A DNA stretch of 7,609 bases from Rubrobacter sp. (GTDB taxonomy: Bacteria > Actinomycetota > Rubrobacteria > Rubrobacterales > Rubrobacteraceae), in the NCBI GenBank assembly GCA_020253895.1, contig JADDKG010000040.1, positions 1-7,609 of the forward strand. Reading direction: 5' to 3'. Both the position numbers and the translations under genes were made by a program. Each line of letters opens with the position of its first letter. Positions within the stretch are counted from its first letter, which is position 1. Positions 1 to 5,862 of this stretch are shown here, piece after piece. The notes under the pieces were generated by a model. The model did no database searches. It had not been told where the DNA came from and saw nothing but the letters and a program-made list of their open reading frames with translations.

Positions 1-62
1 TCCGGGGAGATAAAGCCGTAGCCCTTCTCCTCGCTGAACCACTTCACCGTGCCTTGGGCCAT
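1..62 (-). CDS. CspA-family cold-shock protein, N-terminal fragment (3' end outside window)
   Basis: Reading the minus strand from the ATG at 62-60 gives about 20 residues that include TVKWFSEEKGYGFI. This is the canonical start of a single-domain cold-shock protein: strand 1 with the KWF motif, then KGYGFI, which is the first part of RNP1. Proteins of this family are about 65-70 residues long and bind single-stranded RNA and DNA as RNA chaperones in the cytoplasm. The rest of the gene lies left of the window. A weak Shine-Dalgarno (AGAAAGG) sits about 12 nt upstream of the ATG. The gene is downstream of, and in the same direction as, the phospholipid operon, from which an intrinsic terminator separates it. 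The family call is secure from the motif. Which csp paralogue it is cannot be told. Confidence 0.93.
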   Translation of the reverse strand, partial: MAQGTVKWFSEEKGYGFISP

Positions 63-94
63 ATCCAGCGCCCGCCTTTCTGTGTCCTGGACCG

Positions 95-141
95 AAAAAT
101 ACGCGGAGGCCGCCCGGCTTTTCGTCGTGGGCGGCCTCCGC
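95..141 (-). terminator. Intrinsic terminator (13-bp GC stem plus U-tract)
   Basis: GCGGAGGCCGCCC at 103-115 and GGGCGGCCTCCGC at 129-141 are perfect inverted repeats around a 13-nt loop. On the minus strand the stem is followed by GTA and then five T (99-95). This is a textbook Rho-independent terminator for minus-strand transcription, with no matching T-tract on the plus strand. It would end the methyltransferase-psd-pssA transcript. Only 32 nt separate the T-tract from the csp ATG, so the same hairpin may lie inside the csp 5' leader. Confidence 0.85.
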
Positions 142-177
142 AGCACTCTCGGCCCATCAATCCAAACCAGCCCGCCT

Positions 178-205
178 ACTCTAACACGCCGCCGGCATAG
201 CGCAA
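178..205 (-). promoter_or_regulatory. Weak candidate csp promoter upstream of the terminator hairpin
   Basis: On the minus strand, TTGCGC (205-200) is followed after 16 nt by TAGAGT (183-178). The -10 matches the vegetative consensus at 4 of 6 positions and the -35 at 3 of 6. If it is used, the csp transcript would start near 171 and have a leader of roughly 110 nt containing the terminator-like hairpin. Long leaders are usual for csp genes. The match is weak and other placements are possible. I saw nothing else gene-like in the 63-230 gap. Confidence 0.2.
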
Positions 206-265
206 GGGGTCTCCGGGAGAAAGTTTCGCGTCAGTCCGGGCGTCCGGCGAGGCGGGAGACCCCTT
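204..265. repeat. Perfect 11-bp inverted repeat flanking the pssA stop codon
   Basis: AAGGGGTCTCC (204-214) and GGAGACCCCTT (255-265) are exact reverse complements separated by 40 nt. The right arm lies in the last pssA codons and the left arm is past the stop codon (231-233). No T-tract follows on either strand, so it is not a classical terminator. It could form a long-loop hairpin at the 3' end of the operon mRNA, acting as a processing or stabilising element, or it could be chance in GC-rich DNA. Confidence 0.45.
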
Positions 266-788
266 CGCGCCCGAGCGCGGCCAGCCCGGCGAGCGTGGGG
301 AAGGGGAGCCTGCTGACCATGAGCGCGGAGAGCCCGGCGGCGGCGAGGGCGGCCGGAAGCGGCGGCGGGCCGGTGGCGCAGAGGGCGGCGAGGATCACCC
401 CGGCCGGGGGGATAGGCAACCCCACGAAGCAGCGGTCGTTTTTCACCAGCGGAAAACGGGCGAGCCGCAACGCCCCGCACACCACGAACGCGGCACACGG
501 CGCGACCCCGAGCCCTCCGAGCTGGTGCAGGGTCTGCAGGTAGAGGGCGAGAGCCGGCACGACCCCAAAGGAGACCAGGTCGGCCAGCGAGTCCAGGTTG
601 GTGCCGAAGTCGCAGTCGCCCCCGCCGCGGCGGGCGAGCGTCCCGTCCAGCGCGTCCAGCAGGGCCGCTATCCCCACCAGCAGCGCGGCCCGGCCGAACT
701 CGTAGCGGGCGGCGAACACGAGCGCGGCGAACCCGCACACCAGCCCGGCGCAGGTGACGAGCGACGGCAGGCGGAGCATCCCGTTCAC
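231..788 (-). CDS. pssA: CDP-diacylglycerol-serine O-phosphatidyltransferase (phosphatidylserine synthase)
   Basis: This 185-residue integral membrane enzyme is predicted to join CDP-diacylglycerol and L-serine to form phosphatidylserine and CMP, the committed step toward PE. The CDP-alcohol phosphatidyltransferase signature D-G-x2-A-R-x8-G-x3-D-x3-D is complete, at D48, G49, A52, R53, G62, D66 and D70. Hydrophobic segments cover most of the remainder. The length fits the short Gram-positive/archaeal type of PssA rather than the longer PLD-like enterobacterial type. I chose the GTG at 788-786 as start because AGGAGGG lies 7 nt upstream (802-796) and because GTG overlaps the psd stop as GTGA, a sign of translational coupling. 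An ATG nine nt further in (779-777) is too far from the Shine-Dalgarno. It is the last gene of the operon. Confidence 0.93.
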   Translation of the reverse strand: MNGMLRLPSLVTCAGLVCGFAALVFAARYEFGRAALLVGIAALLDALDGTLARRGGGDCDFGTNLDSLADLVSFGVVPALALYLQTLHQLGGLGVAPCAAFVVCGALRLARFPLVKNDRCFVGLPIPPAGVILAALCATGPPPLPAALAAAGLSALMVSRLPFPTLAGLAALGREGVSRLAGRPD

Positions 789-1420
789 CGCCCGGCCCTC
801 CTGCGGGCGAGCGGGGAGAGCCCGGCACGCACCCGCCCTCCCGGCCGCACCAGCACCTCTGTCCCCGCCGCCGGGAGCAGCACGTCGGTGCGGGAGCCAA
901 GGTGGATGAGTCCCAGCCTCTGCCCGGCCTCCACCCGCTCGCCCTTCCGGACCCACGGCGTGATCCTGCGGGCGACCATCCCGGCCCGCATCTCGACGAC
1001 GGCCCGCCCCTCCGGACCCTGCAGGCACACCCGGTAGCCGAGGTTCCGCCCGGCGCCGCCGAGAAAGGCCGGCAGGTGCCCACCGTCTTCTTTCACCAGC
1101 GAAGCGACCTCCCCGGCGAGGGGGCTGCGCGTGACGTGCACGTTGTGGAGCGAGAGAAAGGTTACGATCCGCACCGCCCGGCCCCCGAGCCAGGGATCCT
1201 CCGCGGGCTCCACCCCCGAGATCACGCCGTCCGCCGCAGCATACGCGAAACCACCCCGCCGGACGGCCCGGCGCTCGGGGTCCCGGAAGAAGAAGAGCAG
1301 CGCCCCGGCGAGCCCCACGAGCCACCACCCGGACCGCCTGCCGGCCAGAAGCAGGGCGAGGCCCGGCAGGAGCGCGCCGAGGACGTAACCCCGGGCGGCG
1401 GCCCAGCTGCGCCGGGTCAT
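785..1420 (-). CDS. psd: Phosphatidylserine decarboxylase proenzyme, short (archaeal/rhizobial-like) form
   Basis: This 211-residue protein is predicted to decarboxylate phosphatidylserine to phosphatidylethanolamine at the membrane. Enzymes of this family cleave themselves between Gly and Ser, and the Ser becomes the pyruvoyl cofactor. Here the site is LGSRTDV, with G175-S176, so the small alpha subunit would be residues 176-211. Other family motifs are a hydrophobic N-terminus (residues 12-45), FFFRDPER (43-50), ADG (63-65) and LHNVHVTRSP (91-100) with the conserved His residues. The frame is open 66 nt further upstream, but the ATG at 1420-1418 overlaps the stop of the preceding methyltransferase as ATGA and gives the usual length of the short form. 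Ahead of this ATG is only a G-rich stretch (GGGGCGGGGG), so translation may depend on coupling. The product feeds PE to the upstream-encoded methyltransferase. Confidence 0.93.
   Translation of the reverse strand: MTRRSWAAARGYVLGALLPGLALLLAGRRSGWWLVGLAGALLFFFRDPERRAVRRGGFAYAAADGVISGVEPAEDPWLGGRAVRIVTFLSLHNVHVTRSPLAGEVASLVKEDGGHLPAFLGGAGRNLGYRVCLQGPEGRAVVEMRAGMVARRITPWVRKGERVEAGQRLGLIHLGSRTDVLLPAAGTEVLVRPGGRVRAGLSPLARRRAGR
796..802 (-). promoter_or_regulatory. Shine-Dalgarno that fixes the GTG start of pssA
   Basis: On the minus strand AGGAGGG, within the last psd codons, stands 7 nt before GTG (788-786) and 16 nt before the alternative ATG (779-777). The spacing favours GTG. Confidence 0.75.
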
Positions 1421-2004
1421 CCCCCGCCCCCAGGCCGCGGTTCCTCGCAGGCGAACAGGAAGGCGGGAGGGAGGTTGAGCGGGCACAGCCGGCGCCGCAC
1501 CCGCCCGAAGCGCCGCTCCAGCCGCCCGAGCACCGCCGGGGAGTACTGGAGGACGAGGAAGGAGCCCGCCGGATGTAGCGCCCGGCAGGAGAGGTCGAGG
1601 ATGGCCTCCCGGGTGGAGGCGGGCAAGGTGGTGAAGGGGAGGCTGCTCACGATAACGTCCGCCGCCTCCCCGTCTAGGTAGCGCTCCGCGTTCTCCGCCG
1701 AGTCGTTCACCAGGGTGAGCCGCGGGTCCTCAAGCCGGGCGGAGACCGCCCGGCACATGCCGCCGTCCACCTCGAAGCCCAGCACCCGTGCCCCGGGCCC
1801 CACCCGATCCAGGATCTCCGCGGTGTACACCCCGGTCCCCACCCCGAACTCGAGCACCGTGCGCGCCCTCCCGAGGTCCGCCATGTCCAGCAGGCCGCGC
1901 ACCGCCCGGCGGGAGGTCGGCCAGATAGCACCGACCTGCCGGGGGCTGGAGAGCATCGCGCGCAGAAACAGCACGCGGCGGGTCAGATCCAATCTAGCAC
2001 TCAA
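1417..2004 (-). CDS. SAM-dependent methyltransferase, phospholipid N-methyltransferase (PmtA)-like
   Basis: This 195-residue class I SAM methyltransferase has motif I VLEFGVGTG (50-58), an acidic residue ending strand 2 (E78 in GFEVD), D101 after strand 3, and a motif IV-like ADVIVSSLPF (115-124). The N-terminal segment FLRAMLSSPRQVGAIWPTS (13-31) matches the lead-in typical of the COG3963 phospholipid N-methyltransferases (the Rhodobacter PmtA group). These methylate PE stepwise to phosphatidylcholine with SAM. Position as first gene of an operon with psd and pssA strongly supports a lipid substrate. How many methyl groups it adds cannot be read from sequence. An rRNA dimethyladenosine-transferase relative is the alternative, made less likely by the context. 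The start is uncertain. I chose the TTG at 2004-2002 because no in-frame ATG or GTG lies upstream and the next ATG (codon 17) would cut the conserved segment. The nearest GGAG is 17 nt away. Confidence 0.8.
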   Translation of the reverse strand: MSARLDLTRRVLFLRAMLSSPRQVGAIWPTSRRAVRGLLDMADLGRARTVLEFGVGTGVYTAEILDRVGPGARVLGFEVDGGMCRAVSARLEDPRLTLVNDSAENAERYLDGEAADVIVSSLPFTTLPASTREAILDLSCRALHPAGSFLVLQYSPAVLGRLERRFGRVRRRLCPLNLPPAFLFACEEPRPGGGG

Positions 2005-2138
2005 AGCGTCGGCTCGTAAAACTCCGTTCTCCGTCTCCAGAACCCGCTCACCCGGGAGATCCCGGACCCTACATATTAAAGTGTCTTTCTTCGCTGCCGG
2101 ACGTGAAACCGGCCATAGAATCTCATCCCGAAGGGATC
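2005..2138. promoter_or_regulatory. Divergent intergenic region with AT-rich core, probable back-to-back promoters
   Basis: The methyltransferase operon (minus) and the FAD oxidoreductase (plus) start from this gap, so promoters for both should be here. The only AT-rich island is ACATATTAAAG (2071-2081). It offers a -10-like TATTAA on the plus strand (2074-2079) and TAATAT on the minus strand (2078-2073). Neither has a recognisable -35 at 16-18 nt, so exact promoters cannot be assigned. Near the plus gene, ATCCC-GAA-GGGAT (2125-2137) is a 5-bp hairpin that would enclose its Shine-Dalgarno. Confidence 0.4.
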
Positions 2139-3476
2139 ATGGCCAGCAAGGAGACATCCATAGCGGGCGAGGCGGTGGTCATCGGGGCGGGGATCGCCGG
2201 TCTTCTGGTTTCCCGGGTGCTCGCCGGGCACTTCGGGAGGGTGACGGTGCTGGAGCGCGACGCCCTTCCCGCGGGTCCCGTCCCGCGCAAGGGCGTCCCC
2301 CAGGCCCGCCACCTGCACAGCCTCGCCACCCGCGGCAGCGGGCTTCTGGAGGAGCTCTTCCCCGGCCTCGACGCCGAGCTGGCCGCCGGGGGATGCCCGA
2401 AGATAGACCAGGCCCTCGACACGGTCACCGCGCTACCCACCGGGCTTCTGCCCCGCTTCCGCTCGGGGGTGACCATGCGGTCGGTGAGCCGCAGCCTGCT
2501 GGAGTGGAGGATCCGGCGCCGGCTGCTGGAGGAGGGCCGGGTGCGCTTTGTGGAGGGCCGCGAGGTAACGGGGCTTGTCGTGGAGGACGGCCGCGTCCGC
2601 GGCGTGGAGGCGCGGCGGCGGGGCGGCGGGGGAGGCGAGCGCTTTGCAGCCGAGGTGGTGGTGGACGCGAGCGGTCAGGGCTCCCGGGCCCCGCGCTGGC
2701 TCGCGGCCCTCGGCTACGAGCCCCCCGCGGAGACGGTGGTCGACGCCCGGCTCGGCTACGCCACCCGCTGGTACAGGGTGCCGGAGGGCTTCTCCGAGGA
2801 CTGGAGGAGCCTGGCGGTCCTCCCCGGCTGGCCCCACAACCCGCGCGGCGGCTCGCTGCGGGAGGTCGAGGGCGGGCGCTGGACGGTTGTCCTGCTGGGC
2901 ATAGCGGGGGACTACCCGCCCACCGACCCTGAGGGCTTCGAGCGCTTCGCCCGCAGCCTGCCGAGCCCGATCCTCCACCGCGCCATAGCGGAGGCGGAGC
3001 CGATCTCCCCGGTCTACGGCTACCGGCGTACCGCCAACCGCCGCAGGCACTACGAGCGGGCCCACCTGCCGGAGGGCTTCCTGGTTGCCGGCGACGCCTT
3101 CTGCACCCTCAACCCCTCCTACGGGACCGGGATGACCGCGGCGGCACTCGCCGCGCGGGCGCTCGCGGGGTCGCTGCAGGAGGGCGGCACCCGCCGCCTG
3201 GGGAGGCGTTTCCACCGGCGCCAGGCGCGGGCGGTGGCGCCGGCCTGGAGGATCAGCGCCTCAAGCGACGCCCAGTGGGCGGCGGCCTCCAGCGTCAAGG
3301 AGCTGGGCCCGGCCCGCCGGCTCGTCCACCGGGTCTCGGAGGAGGTGCTGCGCCTGGCGACCGAGGACGAGGGAACGGCCCGGACGCTGCTGGAGGTGAA
3401 GAACCTGCTCGTCCCCCCGCGCTCCCTGCTCAGGCCCGGCATCCTGCTGCCCGCCCTGTTGCGCTCCCTCGGCTGA
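2139..3476 (+). CDS. FAD-dependent oxidoreductase (monooxygenase/reductase-like)
   Basis: This 445-residue flavoprotein has the group 1 FAD-binding layout of the p-hydroxybenzoate hydroxylase/geranylgeranyl reductase superfamily. It has an N-terminal Rossmann motif VVIGAGIAGLL (13-23), an acidic end of the second strand at E39 (VLER), VDASGQGSR (175-183), and the C-terminal FAD ribityl motif FLVAGDAF (314-321) followed by NPSYGTGMTAA. The segment PRKGVPQARHLHSL (49-62) is typical of a subfamily of uncharacterised actinobacterial FAD oxidoreductases. The substrate is unknown. I chose ATG 2139 because GAAGGG lies just upstream (spacing only 3 nt). A GTG at 2103 is in frame and would add 12 residues, but it has no ribosome site and the Rossmann motif would then sit unusually far in. 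It is divergent from the phospholipid operon, so a lipid-modifying role is possible but unproven. The 3' 216 nt overlap the converging hydrolase frame. Confidence 0.85.
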   Translation: MASKETSIAGEAVVIGAGIAGLLVSRVLAGHFGRVTVLERDALPAGPVPRKGVPQARHLHSLATRGSGLLEELFPGLDAELAAGGCPKIDQALDTVTALPTGLLPRFRSGVTMRSVSRSLLEWRIRRRLLEEGRVRFVEGREVTGLVVEDGRVRGVEARRRGGGGGERFAAEVVVDASGQGSRAPRWLAALGYEPPAETVVDARLGYATRWYRVPEGFSEDWRSLAVLPGWPHNPRGGSLREVEGGRWTVVLLGIAGDYPPTDPEGFERFARSLPSPILHRAIAEAEPISPVYGYRRTANRRRHYERAHLPEGFLVAGDAFCTLNPSYGTGMTAAALAARALAGSLQEGGTRRLGRRFHRRQARAVAPAWRISASSDAQWAAASSVKELGPARRLVHRVSEEVLRLATEDEGTARTLLEVKNLLVPPRSLLRPGILLPALLRSLG

Positions 3477-4649
3477 GGCCCGCAGCGACCGGACCACGAA
3501 GGCGTCCAGCCGGGCGAAGGCCCGGAGGTCGTCCGGCGAGGGATGGGGGATGGCGTGGGTGAGCGCCCGGGTGACCGTCAGGCTCACCCGCGGCGAGGCC
3601 TCGGCCAGCCGGATCGACTCGGAGAGCGGGAAGTACTTGTCGCGTGGGGCCGATGCTATGTACACCGGGGCCCGGAGCCTATCGGCGTGGGCGAGCGGCG
3701 AGAGCTCCCCGACCAGCCGCTCCAGACGTGGCGGGAGGTCGGCGAAGAGCTCGTCGAAGCGCTCCGGGTTCTGGTTGACGAGGAGCCGGGCCGCGCTCTC
3801 CGCCGCGGGACCGAGCCCCTCGCCGCGCGCGGCGACAAAGGCACGCAGCCGTGCCAACGGGTCTTCGTCCACCAGCCGTGGCGGGTAGTAGCTCTCGAGG
3901 GAGGGCAGGCGGCGCATCAGGGCCCTCCGGTCCTCCCCGGGAGGGAGCATGGAGACCAGCGAGCGGGCGACCACCAGCCGCAGGTAGGGGGGCGTCCTGT
4001 AGCGCACCGGCTCGCCGCCGCGCAGGTAGGTCCCGGTGGTGGCCAGCCGCAGCACGGTCTTGAGATCGGTGTACGGTGCGATCCCGGAGACTACCGAGAC
4101 CCGCCGGTTCAGCTCCGGGTCCTCGGCGGCGAGCAGCGCGATCGAAGCCCCAACCGAGACCCCCACCAGCCCGACCCGCCCGCTCTCCGAGCCCCTCGCG
4201 GCCCGGCGGGCCACCTCCACCGTCGCCTCCACGGTGGAGGGTGAGATCTCACCGCTCCTCAGCCCCGGCACGTCCGGCACGTAGACCTCGTACCCGGCCC
4301 TGGCGAGCCCCCGGGCGAGCCGCTGGACGTTGGGCTCGTGGCGGCCCGGGGGAACCGCCCCGTTCACGAAGACCAGCGCCGGGCCCTCCCCCTCCGGCCG
4401 GGCCACCAGCGTGGGCACCCCCGCCACCTCGCGGTCGGAGACGGCGGGTTCGGGGGTGAGCGCCGCGGCCGCCGGCCAGAGCACCGGCGGCCGGAGGACC
4501 GCGGAGAGCACTACCACGGCTCGGGCCTGGGCCGCAACCCACGGCCAGAAGAGAACGAGGAGGACCAGACCGGCCAGAAGGAGCAGGAGAAGCAGGGCCC
4601 TGCGGGATACCGCCTTGCCACCCGTCCGCTGCCCGCCTCCGACGCCCAA
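3261..4649 (-). CDS. Alpha/beta hydrolase with N-terminal membrane anchor and antisense-encoded C-terminal tail
   Basis: The frame encodes 462 residues. A hydrophobic segment (about 17-40) acts as signal anchor, or as a signal peptide with a possible A-Q-A site at 40-42, so the enzyme probably faces outward. The alpha/beta-hydrolase core follows: an oxyanion-side strand ALVFVNGAVPPG (91-102), nucleophile elbow GVSVG with Ser165, acid Asp337 in SAPRDKYF, and His365 or His369 in LTHAIPH. The substrate is not recognisable. The core ends near residue 388. Residues 392-462 are encoded entirely opposite the 3' end of the FAD gene, are rich in Q, G, R and P, and look like a read-through tail. The start is TTG (4649-4647), with a G-rich ribosome site (GGGGGG) 8 nt upstream and no better in-frame codon. 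It lies 22 nt after the stop of the DUF3616-like gene and is probably co-transcribed with it. Confidence 0.82.
   Translation of the reverse strand: MGVGGGQRTGGKAVSRRALLLLLLLAGLVLLVLFWPWVAAQARAVVVLSAVLRPPVLWPAAAALTPEPAVSDREVAGVPTLVARPEGEGPALVFVNGAVPPGRHEPNVQRLARGLARAGYEVYVPDVPGLRSGEISPSTVEATVEVARRAARGSESGRVGLVGVSVGASIALLAAEDPELNRRVSVVSGIAPYTDLKTVLRLATTGTYLRGGEPVRYRTPPYLRLVVARSLVSMLPPGEDRRALMRRLPSLESYYPPRLVDEDPLARLRAFVAARGEGLGPAAESAARLLVNQNPERFDELFADLPPRLERLVGELSPLAHADRLRAPVYIASAPRDKYFPLSESIRLAEASPRVSLTVTRALTHAIPHPSPDDLRAFARLDAFVVRSLRASAEGAQQGGQQDAGPEQGARGDEQVLHLQQRPGRSLVLGRQAQHLLRDPVDEPAGRAQLLDAGGRRPLGVA
4214..4253. repeat. Adjacent hairpin and perfect 14-bp palindrome inside the hydrolase gene
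   Basis: CCTCCACCGT (4214-4223) and ACGGTGGAGG (4231-4240) form a perfect 10-bp stem with a 7-nt loop. GGTGAGATCTCACC (4240-4253) next to it is its own reverse complement. Part of the stem arises from repeated Thr-Val-Glu codons in the hydrolase (TVEATVEV). The palindrome encodes GEIS. It could be a binding site or mRNA structure, but coding coincidence is the simplest view. Confidence 0.4.
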
Positions 4650-4671
4650 CCGGAGAACCCCCCACCGCGGC

Positions 4672-5763
4672 CTACTCCGCCAGAAGCCGGGTGAGCCTCA
4701 GGTGGACCCCCTCGTCCTCGTCGGTCACGTAGAAGAACCGGTCGCCGGATATGGCGATCCCCTCCACCCGCGGCAGCCCCGGAAACTCCCGGACAAAGCG
4801 CGCCGCGAGAGACCCGGAGTGCTCCCCGGGTGGCAGGGCGCAGCGGAAGTGGGTGGCCACGGTATCCTTCCCCTCCGGGTAGTCCCGGACGAGGACGCTC
4901 CTTCCCTCCCGGCTGTCTATGTTCCCGGTGACGAGGTGCAGCTCCTCTCCCTCCGGTCCCCGGGTCAGGGCGAGGTCGCGCACCCCCGCCATCCCCCCGC
5001 CCCGGCCCACGGCGCCAACCACCCAGAAGCCCCGGACCTCCGGGAGCCCTCCCTCGAAGAGGCGCTCCGCTCCCTCCAGCTCGACCAGCACGGGCCTTCC
5101 GTCGGCGGAGGTCGGGAAGCGGAGCCCCAGAAGCAGCGACCCGTCCTCCCGGAAGGCCGCCCCCTCGAGGTTCAGGGGGTAGTCGTCCTCCCGCACCATC
5201 CCGCTCCAGGCCTTCCCCTCCTCCCGGCCCCGGCGTACGGTGGCCTCCACAAAGGCCCGGCGGGTGGCCTCCCGGAGCGGCACCAGCTCCGGCCCGCCCT
5301 CCTTCAGGGCGTCGTTGATGAGCCGGTGCAGCCGGAAGCTCTCCCGGTAGACCTCCAGCCCGACCGAGAAGTCCGAAGGGTCCACCGCTTCCTCCCGGAA
5401 GCAGGCCACGAAGCCCCGCTTGGGCTGGAGCGGCCCGTCCTTCCGGCCGAAGTGGGAGCCGAAGGCGTAGACGAAGCCGTCGTGGCGGGTGATCGCCTCG
5501 GCGTCCCCCGTCTTCCTCGGGCGTCCGCCCGCCGGGGTGGCCCGCAGGCGCTCTATCTCCCAGCCCTCCCCGGGCTCCGCCCCCTCCCGGTGCCCGATGA
5601 CGGCGATGCAGTCCTGGATCTCCCCCTCATCCAGCACCGCCCAGAAGCCGAGGTCCCACCCCCGGGGGCGGAGCAGCCCGTCCTCCTCGATGGTGAGCAG
5701 GCCCGAGGCCTCGTTGGGGTGCAGGTTCAGCTCCAGCCGGTGCAGCCCGTCTTTCGTCGCCAT
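4672..5763 (-). CDS. DUF3616-like predicted beta-propeller protein, function unknown
   Basis: This 363-residue protein has no obvious signal peptide or membrane segment. It shows recurring blade-like motifs: DAEAITRHDGFVYAFGSH (87-104), NLEGAAFREDGSLLLGLR (198-215), GVRDLAL (260-266), ELHLVTGNID (274-283), and VEGIAISGDRFFYVTDED (333-350). The E-[GA]-[IA] turn followed by a DG hairpin, the GSH after the first, and LLLGLR after the second are the pattern I associate with DUF3616 and esterase-like propellers. This is recognition from memory, not a search. No catalytic role can be claimed. The frame is open 69 nt upstream to a GTG, but ATG 5763-5761 has GGAGG 10 nt upstream (5778-5774). It is the first gene of a pair with the downstream hydrolase and is divergent from the DUF427 gene. 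Confidence 0.7.
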   Translation of the reverse strand: MATKDGLHRLELNLHPNEASGLLTIEEDGLLRPRGWDLGFWAVLDEGEIQDCIAVIGHREGAEPGEGWEIERLRATPAGGRPRKTGDAEAITRHDGFVYAFGSHFGRKDGPLQPKRGFVACFREEAVDPSDFSVGLEVYRESFRLHRLINDALKEGGPELVPLREATRRAFVEATVRRGREEGKAWSGMVREDDYPLNLEGAAFREDGSLLLGLRFPTSADGRPVLVELEGAERLFEGGLPEVRGFWVVGAVGRGGGMAGVRDLALTRGPEGEELHLVTGNIDSREGRSVLVRDYPEGKDTVATHFRCALPPGEHSGSLAARFVREFPGLPRVEGIAISGDRFFYVTDEDEGVHLRLTRLLAE

Positions 5764-5773
5764 CCCTCGCAGG

Positions 5774-5778
5774 CCTCC
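5774..5778 (-). promoter_or_regulatory. Shine-Dalgarno fixing the start of the DUF3616-like gene
   Basis: On the minus strand GGAGG lies 10 nt before ATG 5763-5761. This favours that start over the in-frame GTG at 5832-5830, which would put the Shine-Dalgarno and the upstream palindrome inside the coding region. Confidence 0.6.
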
Positions 5779-5784
5779 TTCTGG

Positions 5785-5804
5785 GGAACAGGGCACCCTG
5801 TACC
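5785..5804. promoter_or_regulatory. Imperfect 20-bp palindrome, candidate operator
   Basis: GGAACAGGG (5785-5793) and CCCTGTACC (5796-5804) are inverted copies matching at 8 of 9 positions around a 2-nt centre. The element sits directly upstream of the Shine-Dalgarno of the minus-strand DUF3616-like gene, in a divergent intergenic region where an operator would be expected. The left half, as GGGAACAGG (5784-5792), recurs at 5863-5871 next to the plus-strand DUF427 gene. The regulator is unknown and no family consensus was recognised. Confidence 0.4.
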
Positions 5805-5846
5805 TACGCGCCGCGGCCCCGGAAGGTTCCACGGCTGAAGAGATGC

Positions 5847-5852
5847 TACATT
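5847..5852 (+). promoter_or_regulatory. Possible -10 element for the DUF427 gene
   Basis: TACATT matches the -10 consensus at 4 of 6 positions in an otherwise GC-rich gap, 33 nt before the ATG. No convincing -35 was seen 16-18 nt upstream. Weak. Confidence 0.2.
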
Positions 5853-5862
5853 CTTCCCTGCC

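Noticed and set aside
49..543. Plus-strand open frame of 164 codons at the left edge
   Set aside because: It is antisense to csp and pssA, crosses the terminator hairpin and has no recognisable domain.
789..1328. Long N-terminal extension of pssA (to 365 residues)
   Set aside because: The extra segment overlaps psd out of frame and is low complexity. The GTG at 788 has an ideal ribosome site and a 4-nt overlap with psd.
1421..1486. Extension of psd by 22 residues
   Set aside because: It would overlap the methyltransferase by 70 nt. The ATG at 1420 gives the typical ATGA junction and the normal protein length.
1715..2932. Plus-strand open frame of 405 codons over the methyltransferase and FAD genes
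   Set aside because: It runs antisense to the methyltransferase and then out of frame through the FAD gene, with low-complexity translation.
3656..4284. Several short frames on both strands within the hydrolase
   Set aside because: All are in other frames of a gene with a complete catalytic triad. None has motifs or a ribosome site.
4330..5838. Plus-strand open frame of 502 codons
   Set aside because: It lies opposite the DUF3616-like gene and the start of the hydrolase, both with clear motifs and ribosome sites. Its translation is P/R/G-rich without recognisable domains, as expected for an antisense shadow in GC-rich DNA.
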